Shown: positions 1 through 9,195, counted from the first letter of the stretch. The stretch is DNA of 49,091 nt from Burkholderiales bacterium UBA4615 (GCA_002386465.1 DGIT01000091.1:1119-50209); one strand, 5' to 3'. The notes: generated by a model not told the origin, from the letters alone. Translations and numbers: made by a program.

Positions 1-1
1 C

Positions 2-17
2 CCCGCCTGTAAGCGGG
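2..17 (-). terminator. Possible hairpin downstream of the sensor kinase
   Basis: Perfect 5-bp GC arms (CCCGC and GCGGG) enclose a 6-nt loop, 16 bases past the stop codon of the kinase on the minus strand. Any U-tract would lie outside the window, so terminator function is only a guess. Confidence 0.3.
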
Positions 18-32
18 CAGCGCGCCCTGTCT

Positions 33-2258
33 TCAAGACGCCATGTCGCCCGGTTCGGCGCCGTGCAGTGGCTGCTGTGCGCGAAGACCGACCCAGTAGG
101 CCACGCGCGCACTCAGCGTTTCGAGGATCAGCGGCTTGGACAGGAAATCATTCATCCCGCTTGCCAGGCATTCGGCGCGCTCTTCCTGCAGGGCATTGGC
201 CGTGACGGCAATGACCGGGGTACGCGCATTGAGGCCGGCCCCAGAGCGCAGGCGTCGCGTGACTTCCATGCCATCCATGCCAGGCATGCGCACATCCATG
301 AGAATCGCTGCATAGGCCCTGCGTTGTGCAGCGACAAGCGCTGATCCGCCATCGGTGGCGAGCTCCGTCTGGTATCCCAGGCGCTCCAGCATCAGGAGGA
401 TCACCTTCTGATTGACCGGATTGTCTTCCACCACCAGCAGACAGGGTCGTGCGCCGCGTTGGCTGGCTTCGGGCCCCTGGGAGAGCCCGGGAGTGGGCGA
501 TTGGGGCGCGAGGGCGGCAGGCTGCGCGGCAGCGGCAGGACTTTCGACTTTGATGGCGGGCAGCCGTACCCTGAAGATGGTCCCAGGGCCCACGCCCCGC
601 CCCTCGCACACGATGCTCCCACTCATGGCCTCGACCAGCTGGCGGCAGATCGCCAGACCCAGTCCGGTACCTGCATGACGACGGGCATTGGACATATCGA
701 CCTGGGTGAACCGTTCGAAGATCCGTTCACGTGCATCGGCAGGAATGCCCACGCCGGTATCGGTCACCTCGAAAATCAGCTCATCGCCTTCGCTCCAGAC
801 CTCCAGCGCGACCTCGCCCTGATCGGTGAATTTGAGGGCATTGCCTACCAGGTTGATGAGCACCTGGCGGATGCGTTGCTGATCGCCCAGATAGGTCCCG
901 TCTGCCGATGCTTGCGCTGCCACTCGCAGCGCGATTCCCTTCTGAATCGCTCGGTTGCCGAACATGTCTCGGATGGCATCGACGCATTCGCTGAGCCGGT
1001 AAGGCTGGGGGTCGAGCTCGATCCGCCCGGCTTCAATTTTCGACAGATCCAGGATGTCGTTGATCAGCGCCACCACTGCCTGCCCTGAGCGGGCAATGCC
1101 GACCGTGAATTCCTGCTGTTTCGTATCGAGGGGGGTTTCGAGCAATAACTGCGACAAGCCCACCACGCCATTGAGCGGGGTGCGCAGCTCGTGCGACATG
1201 GTGGCCAGGAAACGGGATTTTTCCTCGTTGGCGGCTTCGGCCTGTCTGGCTGCCTGTTCCAGCCGCGCTTGAATCCGGTCGTTCTGTCTGAGCGCAAACC
1301 ATAATGCACCGAGCATGGCCAGCAGCAACGATGTGATGAAGGTGGCTGCGATATAAATGCGTTTTTGTCGAATCTCGAAGTTTTTCAGTACGCCGGATTC
1401 ACTGCGCCCGGTGACTGCGATCAGACCGTAATCGGGCAGCGCACTGTAGGCAAAAAAGCGCCGCACGCCATCCAGCCCCTGACGCAAGAACGTTCCGAAG
1501 ACAGGCGCATCGGGCTCCAGGATCGGACTGCCCTTGACGACCGTACCGAGCTCCGTCCCGTTATCAGGATAGGTGGACATCAGTTCGCCGCTGCTGCGCA
1601 CGAGGGCAAAGAGGTCATCTTTTCGACTGACCAGCTCCTTTGCAAAGGCCCCGAACAGCTCGGGACTCACCGACACTTGCAGCACGCCGTTGAACCCGTT
1701 GGGCCCCCTCAGGGCCCGCGTCACAAGGATCGCCCATTCCCCGGAGATCCGGCCTTTCATGGGCCGGGTGATGTAGAGCTGATCGCTGTCGCCGGCATCG
1801 CGATGAAACACGAACTGCTCGCGATCACTCAGGTCGACCGACTGGCTGCCGGGGGTGGAATACTGCAGGCGGCCATCCGCTCCGATGACCGAGATTTGCT
1901 TGGAGTAGCCTGCGAGGTCTTTCAGATGCCGTGCAACCGCGGATGCGGCGAGCTTTCCGTCGGTGCCTACGTGATCGCGCAAGTCAATCAGGACTGCGTC
2001 CAGATGGGCGAACACCGATCGCACATACGCGGAAAAAACAGCGGCCCGGCCTTCCATGCGCGCATTGGCCGCTTGCAATTCTGATTCACGGGCCCGCGCC
2101 AGAAGGGCGTAGGTACTGAGCCACAACGCGGCCAGCAGCAGCAGGATCAGCGCGGCCAGCAGTTGGCGCAGCCGGGTGTTGCTGAGCGTCATGGGCGGCG
2201 CCGAGCGCGCAAGAAGACCTGCCCGTTGACGCAGCAAGGCGCGAATGGCTTTGCCCAC
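33..2258 (-). CDS. Hybrid sensor histidine kinase / response regulator
   Basis: Membrane hybrid two-component kinase of 741 residues. Order: short cytoplasmic N-terminus, TM1 at about 31-52, a periplasmic region of about 245 residues that looks like a double-Cache (PDC) sensor, TM2 at about 301-323, then HisKA with the H-box FLATMSHELRTPLNG (phospho-acceptor H356). The HATPase domain has the N-box around N473, DTGVGIP near 500 and GTGLGLAICRQL near 530. A Pro/Ala-rich linker leads to a C-terminal receiver with the VVEDN acid pocket near 611, phospho-acceptor D655 in MDVRMPGMDG, T686 and K708. No Hpt domain or output regulator is adjacent, so it probably signals to a separate Hpt protein. The start used is GTG; an ATG 22 codons in (base 2192) leaves TM1 intact and is a fair alternative. 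The ligand is unknown. Confidence 0.93.
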   Translation of the reverse strand: MGKAIRALLRQRAGLLARSAPPMTLSNTRLRQLLAALILLLLAALWLSTYALLARARESELQAANARMEGRAAVFSAYVRSVFAHLDAVLIDLRDHVGTDGKLAASAVARHLKDLAGYSKQISVIGADGRLQYSTPGSQSVDLSDREQFVFHRDAGDSDQLYITRPMKGRISGEWAILVTRALRGPNGFNGVLQVSVSPELFGAFAKELVSRKDDLFALVRSSGELMSTYPDNGTELGTVVKGSPILEPDAPVFGTFLRQGLDGVRRFFAYSALPDYGLIAVTGRSESGVLKNFEIRQKRIYIAATFITSLLLAMLGALWFALRQNDRIQARLEQAARQAEAANEEKSRFLATMSHELRTPLNGVVGLSQLLLETPLDTKQQEFTVGIARSGQAVVALINDILDLSKIEAGRIELDPQPYRLSECVDAIRDMFGNRAIQKGIALRVAAQASADGTYLGDQQRIRQVLINLVGNALKFTDQGEVALEVWSEGDELIFEVTDTGVGIPADARERIFERFTQVDMSNARRHAGTGLGLAICRQLVEAMSGSIVCEGRGVGPGTIFRVRLPAIKVESPAAAAQPAALAPQSPTPGLSQGPEASQRGARPCLLVVEDNPVNQKVILLMLERLGYQTELATDGGSALVAAQRRAYAAILMDVRMPGMDGMEVTRRLRSGAGLNARTPVIAVTANALQEERAECLASGMNDFLSKPLILETLSARVAYWVGLRAQQPLHGAEPGDMAS

Positions 2259-2369
2259 GGGGTATAACGGCGGGTCAATGCGTGCATGATCCCTTATCCA
2301 AACGCCTATGTTCCCACCCTTACCCCGGGGCGGGTCAAGATCAAGTTACTTTTTTGACACGGTTGAGCA

Positions 2370-2852
2370 ATGGTTTATGTTTTGTGGATCGTGGTGGTGC
2401 TCCTCATCGTGAGCGGGTTGGCCGGGACGGTGCTGCCCGCCCTGCCTGGCGCAGCCCTGGTATTTGGCGGGATCGTGCTGGGCGCCTGGATCGATGGCTT
2501 TCAGCGGGTTGGCGTCACGGTCGTGGTCGTGTGCGGGCTGCTGATGCTGCTGTCATGGGCGGCCGACTATGCGTCGGCCCTGCTTGGTGCCAAGCGCGCG
2601 GGCGCAAGCCGGGAAGCCGTGATTGGCGCGGCGCTGGGCACAGTGCTGGGTCTGTTCACCGGGCTGATTGGCCTGCTGTTCATGCCGCTGCTCGGGGCCG
2701 CGGCCGGTCAGTACCTCGCCCAGCGTGACGCCGCGCGTGCCGCCCAGGTGGGTTTGTCCACCTGGGTAGGGCTGCTGATCGGCACCGTCGCCAAGGTGGT
2801 GATCAGCTTCGTGATGGTGGGGCTGTTCCTGGCAGCGCTCTGGATGGGCTGA
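2370..2852 (+). CDS. DUF456 family membrane protein
   Basis: Small integral membrane protein of 160 residues with about four hydrophobic segments. The N-terminal helix is followed by the GLAGTVLPALPG motif that I associate with DUF456. The Gly/Ala-rich middle (ALLGAKRAGASREAVIGAA) is also typical. No function is established for this family as far as I know. It starts at ATG 2370, where the first hydrophobic helix begins at once, as in relatives. The ribosome site is poor. It converges with the next gene and overlaps its 3' end by 50 bases (2803-2852). Confidence 0.85.
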   Translation: MVYVLWIVVVLLIVSGLAGTVLPALPGAALVFGGIVLGAWIDGFQRVGVTVVVVCGLLMLLSWAADYASALLGAKRAGASREAVIGAALGTVLGLFTGLIGLLFMPLLGAAAGQYLAQRDAARAAQVGLSTWVGLLIGTVAKVVISFVMVGLFLAALWMG

Positions 2853-3882
2853 CCGGGCTGGTCGGCGCGGTCGGAGGCGAACGCCCCCAGACCCACCACC
2901 CCACGCCCACGCCCAGGCCAATGGCCATGAGGGTGAACAGGGCGATCCACTTCAGCAGGTCGGCGATCCAGGTGCTCAGAGGCTTGAGCCATGACCAACC
3001 GGTGACCCGTGCGAGGCGCTCGCCTGCGGCCAGGATGGTTGAGGCGCGCAGCTTGAATTCACCATCGCGCTTGGCCTCCTGAATGGTGTCATCCACTGCA
3101 CGCCCCAGCGCGCTCAGGCGTTCCTGGTTGTCCAGCAGCGAGACTTCGCCTCGCCAGCGCAGGGCGCGCGGCAGCTGACGCAGATGGGTGTCGGCAAGCG
3201 CCAGGGCCTGGCCGGCTACATCGGCCGCTGAGCCCGTGGTGACTGGTACATCCCCAAGCACCGAGGCCGCGCGCATCCAGTCCATGGCGATGGAGGCCCG
3301 CTGCATGGAGGGTTCGATGATCGGCGTGCGCTGTACGTAATTCATGACCATCGGCCGCAGGACCGCCAGCGCGGCCGGCTCAAGGCGCTGAACGGCCAGC
3401 ACTTCACCTTCGCTGGCCAACGCACGGGCCGTGGCGCGCGCCAGCGGCTGCTGGGCACCGAATGCCAGTTTTCCGGCATCGGAGTCAGCAAAGATCTGCA
3501 TCTGCAGGCTGAGTGCCCAGGCATCGACCAGCGCCAGTTGCGCACTGGGCCGCAACCCGGCCTGTGTAGCGGCTTCCAGCGCGCCGAGTTTCCAGCGCAG
3601 GGCCGCGTGCTTGACCCGGGGATCGGTCGTCTGGGTCGTGATCCGGTCGGCGGTCTGCTCCACCCGTGCCGCAAAATCGGCGGCATACAGACGGGCCCGC
3701 ATGCGGCCTTGCACTTCGTCCGCGCCCAGTGCCGTGGTCGACAACCTGAAGCGCAGATCGCTCACGCTGAGCTGCGGCAGGTAGCGTGTGCCTACCCAGG
3801 CCACCACGAGGAGCGTCAGACAGGCTCCCGCCAGCGCCGCCAGCAGGACCGGTACGGCAGACCGCGCGGACTCGGGATTCAT
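2803..3882 (-). CDS. Unknown two-TM membrane protein coupled to TAXI protein
   Basis: Protein of 359 residues I do not recognise. It has an N-terminal hydrophobic segment (about 10-30), a long Ala/Arg/Leu-rich and probably helical periplasmic region, and a second hydrophobic segment near 313-332 (ALFTLMAIGLGVGVGWWVW). The tail is short and rich in Pro and Ser. Its ATG overlaps the stop of the upstream TAXI-like gene (ATGA at 3879-3882), so the two are almost certainly translated together and may form one complex. A TRAP permease (DctQ/DctM-like) is not suggested: there are only two membrane segments. Its 3' end overlaps the convergent DUF456 gene by 50 bases. Confidence 0.8.
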   Translation of the reverse strand: MNPESARSAVPVLLAALAGACLTLLVVAWVGTRYLPQLSVSDLRFRLSTTALGADEVQGRMRARLYAADFAARVEQTADRITTQTTDPRVKHAALRWKLGALEAATQAGLRPSAQLALVDAWALSLQMQIFADSDAGKLAFGAQQPLARATARALASEGEVLAVQRLEPAALAVLRPMVMNYVQRTPIIEPSMQRASIAMDWMRAASVLGDVPVTTGSAADVAGQALALADTHLRQLPRALRWRGEVSLLDNQERLSALGRAVDDTIQEAKRDGEFKLRASTILAAGERLARVTGWSWLKPLSTWIADLLKWIALFTLMAIGLGVGVGWWVWGRSPPTAPTSPVSPSRALPGTAPPSRS

Positions 3883-5333
3883 GATGATGCGGCCGCCGCG
3901 GCTCCCGTCAGGATGGCCCGACTGCGCTCGCCGATGCGCTCTTCTAGCATGTCGTGCACGAATCTCAGGTGGGCGCGCAGCGAGTACAGGTCATTGCTGA
4001 ATGCAAGCGGTGTCCCCATTGATTGCAGTTGCTTGTCGATGAAAAAGATGCGACGCAGCTGCTGCTTGGCGTCGCCCCGGTTGGCAGTGATTGCGTCCTC
4101 AATCAGCCGCAATTCGCCGTACCAGCGATAGATGCGCCGACGCATATGCCAGCGCCAGACGATCGGCCCGAAATGCAGGATGGGACCGAGGATGGCCAGC
4201 GCCGGCAGCATCAGGAACAGCAGGCGTTGCGTCCAGATGGCTGTGGTGAGCGGCAGATAATCGCGCAGCGTCCCGGGGCCTTCCTTGTAGAAGCGCTGGG
4301 CCTCGCGCGCCAGTTCGAACTGACCGGGCTGGTTATTGGGAAACATCGCTGGCGGGGCCAGCACCGAGCCCGGTCCATGCACTTCGCGTGCGGCCTCAAT
4401 CAGCAGAGCCATGATGACCGGGTGCAGGTCCTCGCGAGCGAGCAGTACGGCGGTGGTAGCGACCAGCGTCACGTCTTGCGCAGGCAGGTCGGCCACCGGA
4501 TCAACCACGCCTGCATGCAGGGTGATCTTTCGCAAGTAAGGCGACATGCGCACCATCGCATCGGCCCGGTCGAAGCTCGCCACCTTGATTTTCTTGTCGC
4601 GCAGCAGGTCGACCGTGATCGGTGCCTTGGGGGACTGCACAAAGAAGGCCGCGTCGATGGCGCCTTCGCGCAGCGCCTTGACCGCCGCCTGCCCGCTGAG
4701 TTCAAACAGACGCGTAGGCAACTCGTTGATGCCGTAGGTCTTGAGCAGATCCATGGCGACCGCCTCGGTGCCGCTGCCCGATGCGCCCACCGCCACCCGA
4801 AGCCCCGCCAGCTCGCGGATGTCGGTGATCGGCTTGGCGCCGTTGCTGAAGAGCCAGATCGGCTCATAAAACATATGACCGAGCGAGACGATCTTGCCGG
4901 TCTTGTCGGTATTGGGCAGCCCGCTCTGAAAGAGTGCGGCATCCACACCTGAGTTGGGGTCAGACAGACGTTCGAGGTTCTCGACCGCTCCGGCCGAGGG
5001 CATGAGCTCGAGCGAGATCTCATGCTTGGCGAGAGCCGCCTTGTAGTGTTGCGCGGAAGCGTGATACCCCCCGCCCATGGAGCCTGTGGAGATCACCACG
5101 CGCTTCGGTGGAGGCGGCTGCAGCCAGGTCAGACCCAGCGCCAGGCCGCCGATCACGAACGCACTGACGACCCAGGGCACCCAGCGTTGCGGCAGCGGCG
5201 GCGGCTTGAATGCTTCGAGTGCCGCGGGCAGATGAGGCATCTGCGGCAGGTGCGGCGCATGCAGCCCGCGCTTCTTGGGAGGGGTGTCCGGTGAAGACGC
5301 GCTGGATGCGTCTTCTGAAGAGTCCGTTGGCAT
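3879..5333 (-). CDS. Membrane-anchored TAXI-family solute-binding protein
   Basis: Protein of 484 residues related to the TAXI class of TRAP-transporter binding proteins. After a Pro-rich cytoplasmic tail there is a TM helix at about 51-70 (WVPWVVSAFVIGGLALGLTW). The binding domain begins RVVISTGSMGGGYHASA, the typical TAXI opening in which a Gly-rich loop meets ligand. A second hydrophobic stretch lies in the C-terminal third (LLFLMLPALAILGPILHFG), followed by a basic, charged tail. Classical TAXI proteins are secreted and free in the periplasm; this one is tethered at both ends. No TRAP permease gene is nearby. The downstream partner overlaps by 4 bases. It may serve as a sensor or adaptor rather than an uptake protein; the ligand is unknown. 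Confidence 0.85.
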   Translation of the reverse strand: MPTDSSEDASSASSPDTPPKKRGLHAPHLPQMPHLPAALEAFKPPPLPQRWVPWVVSAFVIGGLALGLTWLQPPPPKRVVISTGSMGGGYHASAQHYKAALAKHEISLELMPSAGAVENLERLSDPNSGVDAALFQSGLPNTDKTGKIVSLGHMFYEPIWLFSNGAKPITDIRELAGLRVAVGASGSGTEAVAMDLLKTYGINELPTRLFELSGQAAVKALREGAIDAAFFVQSPKAPITVDLLRDKKIKVASFDRADAMVRMSPYLRKITLHAGVVDPVADLPAQDVTLVATTAVLLAREDLHPVIMALLIEAAREVHGPGSVLAPPAMFPNNQPGQFELAREAQRFYKEGPGTLRDYLPLTTAIWTQRLLFLMLPALAILGPILHFGPIVWRWHMRRRIYRWYGELRLIEDAITANRGDAKQQLRRIFFIDKQLQSMGTPLAFSNDLYSLRAHLRFVHDMLEERIGERSRAILTGAAAAASS

Positions 5334-5380
5334 GGCAAACCGCGTGGCTGTCGCGCGTGGCAGTCGATCAGCCGTCGAGT

Positions 5381-6931
5381 CTAGCGCAGCGCTGCGCCGC
5401 CTTGTGCGGGCTGGTTTGCCCGCAGCGCGGCATACAGTGCTGCGTATTCCTGAGCCGGTGAGCTCCAGGAGGTGTCCTCACACATGGCGCGTTGGATGAG
5501 CTGTTGCCATGCTCGCGGCTCGCGCCACAGGGCACAGGCTCTGCGCAGGGCGTCGGTGAGCGCATCCAGGTGCGCGCCGCTGAACGCGAAACCAGTGGCG
5601 CGGTCTTCGCGTAGCGCGGCCTCGTCAGCGTCCGTGACGGTATCAGCCAGACCGCCCACCCGGTGCACCAGCGGCAGCGTGCCGTAGCGCAAACCATAGA
5701 GCTGGGTCAGACCACAGGGCTCAAAGCGCGAGGGCACGGCGATGAGATCAGCGCCTGCGATCATCCGGTGCGCCTTGGCTTCGTCATAGCCGATGAACAC
5801 GCCCACGCGGCCTGGCGCCTGACGTGCTGCGGCCTGCCAGGCCTGCTGCAGGTGCGCATCACCCGAGCCCAGCAGTGCAACCTGCCCGCCGGCATCGAGC
5901 CAGTGCGGCAGACCGGCCAGCAGGAGGTCCAGACCCTTCTGATGCGTCAGGCGGCTCACCACCACCATCAGCGGGCCGCTGGCATCACGAAGCAGACCGA
6001 ACTCGTCTTGCAGCGCATCGCGACAGATACGCTTGCCAGCCAGGTTGGCCACGTCGTAAGTCGCGGCGATCGCTGCGTCGGTGGCCGGGTTCCACACGGT
6101 CTCATCGATCCCATTGAGAATGCCGATCAGGTCGGCAGCACGATGCTGCAAGACACCATCGAGCTGGTGGCCCTCCTGCGGCGTCAGGATCTCGCGCGCG
6201 TAAGTCGGGCTGACCGTTGTGATGCGATCGGCAAACATCAGCCCGCCCTTGAGGACCCGCAATTGGCCGTGGAACTCCAGACCGGCCTGCCCAGACATCC
6301 ATTCAGGCAGCCGCAGAGATGCGAAGCGATCAGGCCCGAAATGACCCTGGTAGGCCAGGTTGTGCAGGGTCAGCACGCTGCGGCTGCGGCGCGCCGGGGT
6401 CCACGCTGCTCCGTGCGCGGCCAGGTACGCCGGTGCGAGTGCAGCATGCCAGTCGTGGGCATGCACCACCTCTGGCGACCAGTGCGCATCGAGCCCGCCT
6501 TCGGCCATCTGTGCAGCCGTCCATCCCAACAGGGCGAAGCGCTGCAAGGTATCTGACCATTCGCGCCCATCGGGTGCGAAGTAGGGGTTGCCTGCACGGC
6601 CATAGAGCCACGGTGCATCGATCAGGTAGACCGGCACCGTGCTGCCCTCAAGCCGGCCACGCAGCAAATCGACCCGCGCAGCGCCAAAGGCCGGGCCGTA
6701 GTGCGCGACGGGTTCCACCCCGTGCAGTGCATCGACCAGCGCGGGATAGCCGGGCAGCAGCAGTCGCGCGTCCACCCCCTGAGCACGCTGTGCATCGGGC
6801 AGGGCGGCCGCGACATCGGCCAGCCCGCCGGTCTTCACGAGCGGAAACCATTCCGCCGCCACATGCAGGACGCGGATCGCATCGGCTTTCAAACGCGGGG
6901 CGCCCGATCGGCGCGTGCGCGCAATGACCAT
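5381..6931 (-). CDS. glgA: Glycogen synthase (ADP-glucose, GT5)
   Basis: Transfers glucose from ADP-glucose to the non-reducing end of an alpha-1,4-glucan, the chain-extension step of bacterial glycogen synthesis. At 516 residues it is slightly longer than the roughly 480 usual for GlgA because of a basic N-terminal extension. The N-terminal KTGGLADV motif that contacts ADP-glucose is present near residue 33, and the C-terminal GT-B domain has SRFEPCGLTQLYGLRYGTLP followed by GGLADTV. It starts at ATG 6929-6931, 25 bases after glgC, and is surely co-transcribed with it. No branching enzyme, debranching enzyme or phosphorylase gene is in the window. Confidence 0.95.
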   Translation of the reverse strand: MVIARTRRSGAPRLKADAIRVLHVAAEWFPLVKTGGLADVAAALPDAQRAQGVDARLLLPGYPALVDALHGVEPVAHYGPAFGAARVDLLRGRLEGSTVPVYLIDAPWLYGRAGNPYFAPDGREWSDTLQRFALLGWTAAQMAEGGLDAHWSPEVVHAHDWHAALAPAYLAAHGAAWTPARRSRSVLTLHNLAYQGHFGPDRFASLRLPEWMSGQAGLEFHGQLRVLKGGLMFADRITTVSPTYAREILTPQEGHQLDGVLQHRAADLIGILNGIDETVWNPATDAAIAATYDVANLAGKRICRDALQDEFGLLRDASGPLMVVVSRLTHQKGLDLLLAGLPHWLDAGGQVALLGSGDAHLQQAWQAAARQAPGRVGVFIGYDEAKAHRMIAGADLIAVPSRFEPCGLTQLYGLRYGTLPLVHRVGGLADTVTDADEAALREDRATGFAFSGAHLDALTDALRRACALWREPRAWQQLIQRAMCEDTSWSSPAQEYAALYAALRANQPAQGGAALR

Positions 6932-6956
6932 CTCAGGCCCGTGCGGTGAACATGGG

Positions 6957-8219
6957 TCAGCCCAGGCGCGCCAGCATGTCGCGCGTAATCAGCGTGACGC
7001 CCTGCGCGGTCCGATTGAAGCGAGCGGCATCAAGGACCGGGTCTTCGCCCACGACCAGGCCATCGGGGATGGTGCAGCCACGGTCAACAATAGTGCGGGT
7101 GAGCCGCGCGCCCCGTCCGATGGTCACTTCTGGCAGGAGCACCGACCAGTTGACGTGTGCATACGAGTGAATGCGACAGCTTGAAAAGAGCAGCGAGCGA
7201 TGCAGCGCCCCGGAAATGATGCAGCCCCCGGAGACCATCGATTCCACCGCAGTGCCGCGCCGATCGCCCGAGTCATGCACAAACTTGGCCGGCGGCAGCT
7301 GCTCCTGATAGGTCCAGATTGGCCAGTCCCGGTCGTACAGATCGAGGTGCGGGTCCGTGGCAGTGAGGTCGATGTTGGCTTCCCAGTAGGCGTCCAGCGT
7401 GCCCACGTCGCGCCAGTAGGGCTCCTTGCCCGCCTCGGTCCCTACACAACTCATGCTGAAAGGGTGGGCCACGGCATGCCCGGCGTTGACCAGCGCGGGG
7501 ATCACGTCCCGCCCAAAGTCGTATTGCGTGGTATCGCCCGACATGTGACGCGGCAATTCGTCGTACAGCAGCTCGGCGTCGAAGATATAGATGCCCATGC
7601 TGGCGAGCGACATGTCGGGTCGACCGGGCATGGGATCGGGATCGGCGGGTTTCTCGCGAAACTCCAGAATGCGGCGTCGATCGTCGACCTTCATCACGCC
7701 GAATGCATGCGCCTGGTCGCGAGGCACTTCAATGCATCCGACCGTGCAGGCCGCACCATGCTCGACATGGTCCACGAGCATGCGGGTGTAATCCATCTTG
7801 TAGATGTGATCGCCCGCCAGCACCAACACGAAATCGGGGCGGTGGCTGCGAATGATGTCCAGGTTCTGGAAGACTGCATCGGCCGTGCCGCGGTACCAGG
7901 AGCCCTCGTCCAGGCGCTGTTGCGCAGGCAACAGGTCGACGAACTCGTTCATTTCCGACTTCAGAAAGCCCCAGCCGCGTTGCACATGCCGCAGCAGGCT
8001 GTGCGACTTGTACTGGGCCAGGATACCCATGCGTCGGATGCCTGAGTTCAGGCAGTTGGACATGGCAAAGTCGACGATGCGAAATTTGCCGCCAAAATAG
8101 ACTGCGGGCTTGGCCCGGGTGTCGGTGAGCTGGCCCAGTCGACTGCCTCGGCCTCCGGCGAGCACCAGCGCGACCGCGCGACGGGGCAGCTGCAGACGGG
8201 CAAGCGCGTGTTCAGTCAT
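6957..8219 (-). CDS. glgC: Glucose-1-phosphate adenylyltransferase
   Basis: Makes ADP-glucose from ATP and glucose-1-phosphate, the committed and usually allosterically controlled step of glycogen synthesis. At 420 residues it matches the family. The N-terminal nucleotidyltransferase motif VLAGGRGSRLGQLT is followed by RAKPAVYFGGKFRIVDF and NSGIRRMGILAQYKSHSL, all diagnostic of GlgC. RGTADAVFQNLD and LAGDHIYKMDY are also intact, and the C-terminal left-handed beta-helix region is present. An AGGAG ribosome site lies 6 bases before the ATG. It is the first gene of the glgC-glgA pair and is divergent from a terC-like gene. Confidence 0.96.
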   Translation of the reverse strand: MTEHALARLQLPRRAVALVLAGGRGSRLGQLTDTRAKPAVYFGGKFRIVDFAMSNCLNSGIRRMGILAQYKSHSLLRHVQRGWGFLKSEMNEFVDLLPAQQRLDEGSWYRGTADAVFQNLDIIRSHRPDFVLVLAGDHIYKMDYTRMLVDHVEHGAACTVGCIEVPRDQAHAFGVMKVDDRRRILEFREKPADPDPMPGRPDMSLASMGIYIFDAELLYDELPRHMSGDTTQYDFGRDVIPALVNAGHAVAHPFSMSCVGTEAGKEPYWRDVGTLDAYWEANIDLTATDPHLDLYDRDWPIWTYQEQLPPAKFVHDSGDRRGTAVESMVSGGCIISGALHRSLLFSSCRIHSYAHVNWSVLLPEVTIGRGARLTRTIVDRGCTIPDGLVVGEDPVLDAARFNRTAQGVTLITRDMLARLG

Positions 8220-8359
8220 CGAAGGCTCCTGGCGGCTGAGCCGCAGGCAAGCAGTGTACGGATTTCGTCATCCAGGCAACGAAAGCCGCACGGCGCTGAT
8301 CGGATGCTTTCCGGCTTCGTCGGGCGCGGCACAAATCCCTTCACCCTCGGGCACTTGGC

Positions 8360-8388
8360 TTGCTGGCAACGGCCCTCGCCACTACCCT
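8360..8388 (+). promoter_or_regulatory. Weak candidate sigma-70 promoter for the terC-like gene
   Basis: TTGCTG at 8360-8365 and TACCCT at 8383-8388 are 17 bases apart, 20 bases upstream of the start codon at 8409. Both hexamers are imperfect. The intergenic region (8220-8408) shows no clear manganese-riboswitch motif. Confidence 0.25.
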
Positions 8389-8408
8389 TGGCGGCCCAAG
8401 GAGTGACC

Positions 8409-9185
8409 ATGACCGAACTGCTGACCGATCCGCAAGCCTGGATCGCGTTTCTGACGCTGACCGCACTGGAGCTGGTGCTCGGCATCGACAACATCATTTT
8501 CATCTCGATCCTGGTGGACAAGCTGCCGGCCCATCAGCGCGAGTTGGCCCGCCGCATCGGCCTGTTTATGGCGATGTTCATGCGCATCGGGTTGCTTTTT
8601 GTGCTGTCCTGGATCATCGGGCTGACTGCGCCGATGTTTTCCATCCTGGGCAATGACATCTCCGGACGTGACCTGATCCTGATCCTGGGCGGCCTGTTCC
8701 TGGTCTACAAGAGCACCCACGAAATTCATCAGCTGCTCGAGGGCGAGCAGGGCAGCGAGTCGAAGACCGTGACCGCGACCTTCGCGGCGGTCATTGGCCA
8801 GATCATGCTGATCGACCTGGTGTTCTCGCTCGATTCGATCATCACTGCGGTAGGCATGGTGGACCGCATCGAGGTCATGATTGCAGCGGTGGTGGTGTCC
8901 GTCGGGTTGATGTTGCTGTTTGCCCCGGCGATCGGGCGGGTGGTGTCCGACCATCCGACACTCAAGATGCTGGCCCTGTCGTTCCTGCTGGTGGTTGGCG
9001 TGGTGCTGATCGCCGATGGCTTCGAGCATCACGTGCCCAAGGGCTATGTGTATTTCGCGATGGCCTTCTCGGTGGCTGTGGAGGTGCTCAACATTCGCCT
9101 GCGGCGCAAGCGGGCCGCACCGGTCAAGCTGCGCGAACCCTACAGCGCCGATGACGGCGAGCCGCCTGCCTCGGGCCCGCGCTGA
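8409..9185 (+). CDS. TerC-family membrane protein (YgdQ/YoaE type)
   Basis: Polytopic inner-membrane protein of 258 residues with about seven hydrophobic segments. The first helix carries LELVLGIDNIIFISILVDKLP and the second half repeats the signature as DLVFSLDSIITAVGMVD, the paired Asp-containing motifs of the TerC superfamily. Members have been linked to metal-ion (notably manganese) export and metalation of exported proteins; substrate here is not shown. The start at 8409 is set by a strong AAGGAG site 5 bases upstream; the reading frame stays open for 201 bases further upstream, but that part has no family similarity. A second TerC-type gene of a different subgroup lies at 25683. Confidence 0.9.
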   Translation: MTELLTDPQAWIAFLTLTALELVLGIDNIIFISILVDKLPAHQRELARRIGLFMAMFMRIGLLFVLSWIIGLTAPMFSILGNDISGRDLILILGGLFLVYKSTHEIHQLLEGEQGSESKTVTATFAAVIGQIMLIDLVFSLDSIITAVGMVDRIEVMIAAVVVSVGLMLLFAPAIGRVVSDHPTLKMLALSFLLVVGVVLIADGFEHHVPKGYVYFAMAFSVAVEVLNIRLRRKRAAPVKLREPYSADDGEPPASGPR

Positions 9186-9195
9186 CGGCAAGAGA

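Noticed and set aside
2354..2381. TTGACA and TATGTT with a 16-base spacer, a good-looking promoter.
   Set aside because: It overlaps the DUF456 start codon at 2370, so it would transcribe from inside the gene. Probably chance.
8220..8408. Possible yybP-ykoY manganese riboswitch before the first TerC gene.
   Set aside because: The conserved loop sequences are not recognisable in this stretch.
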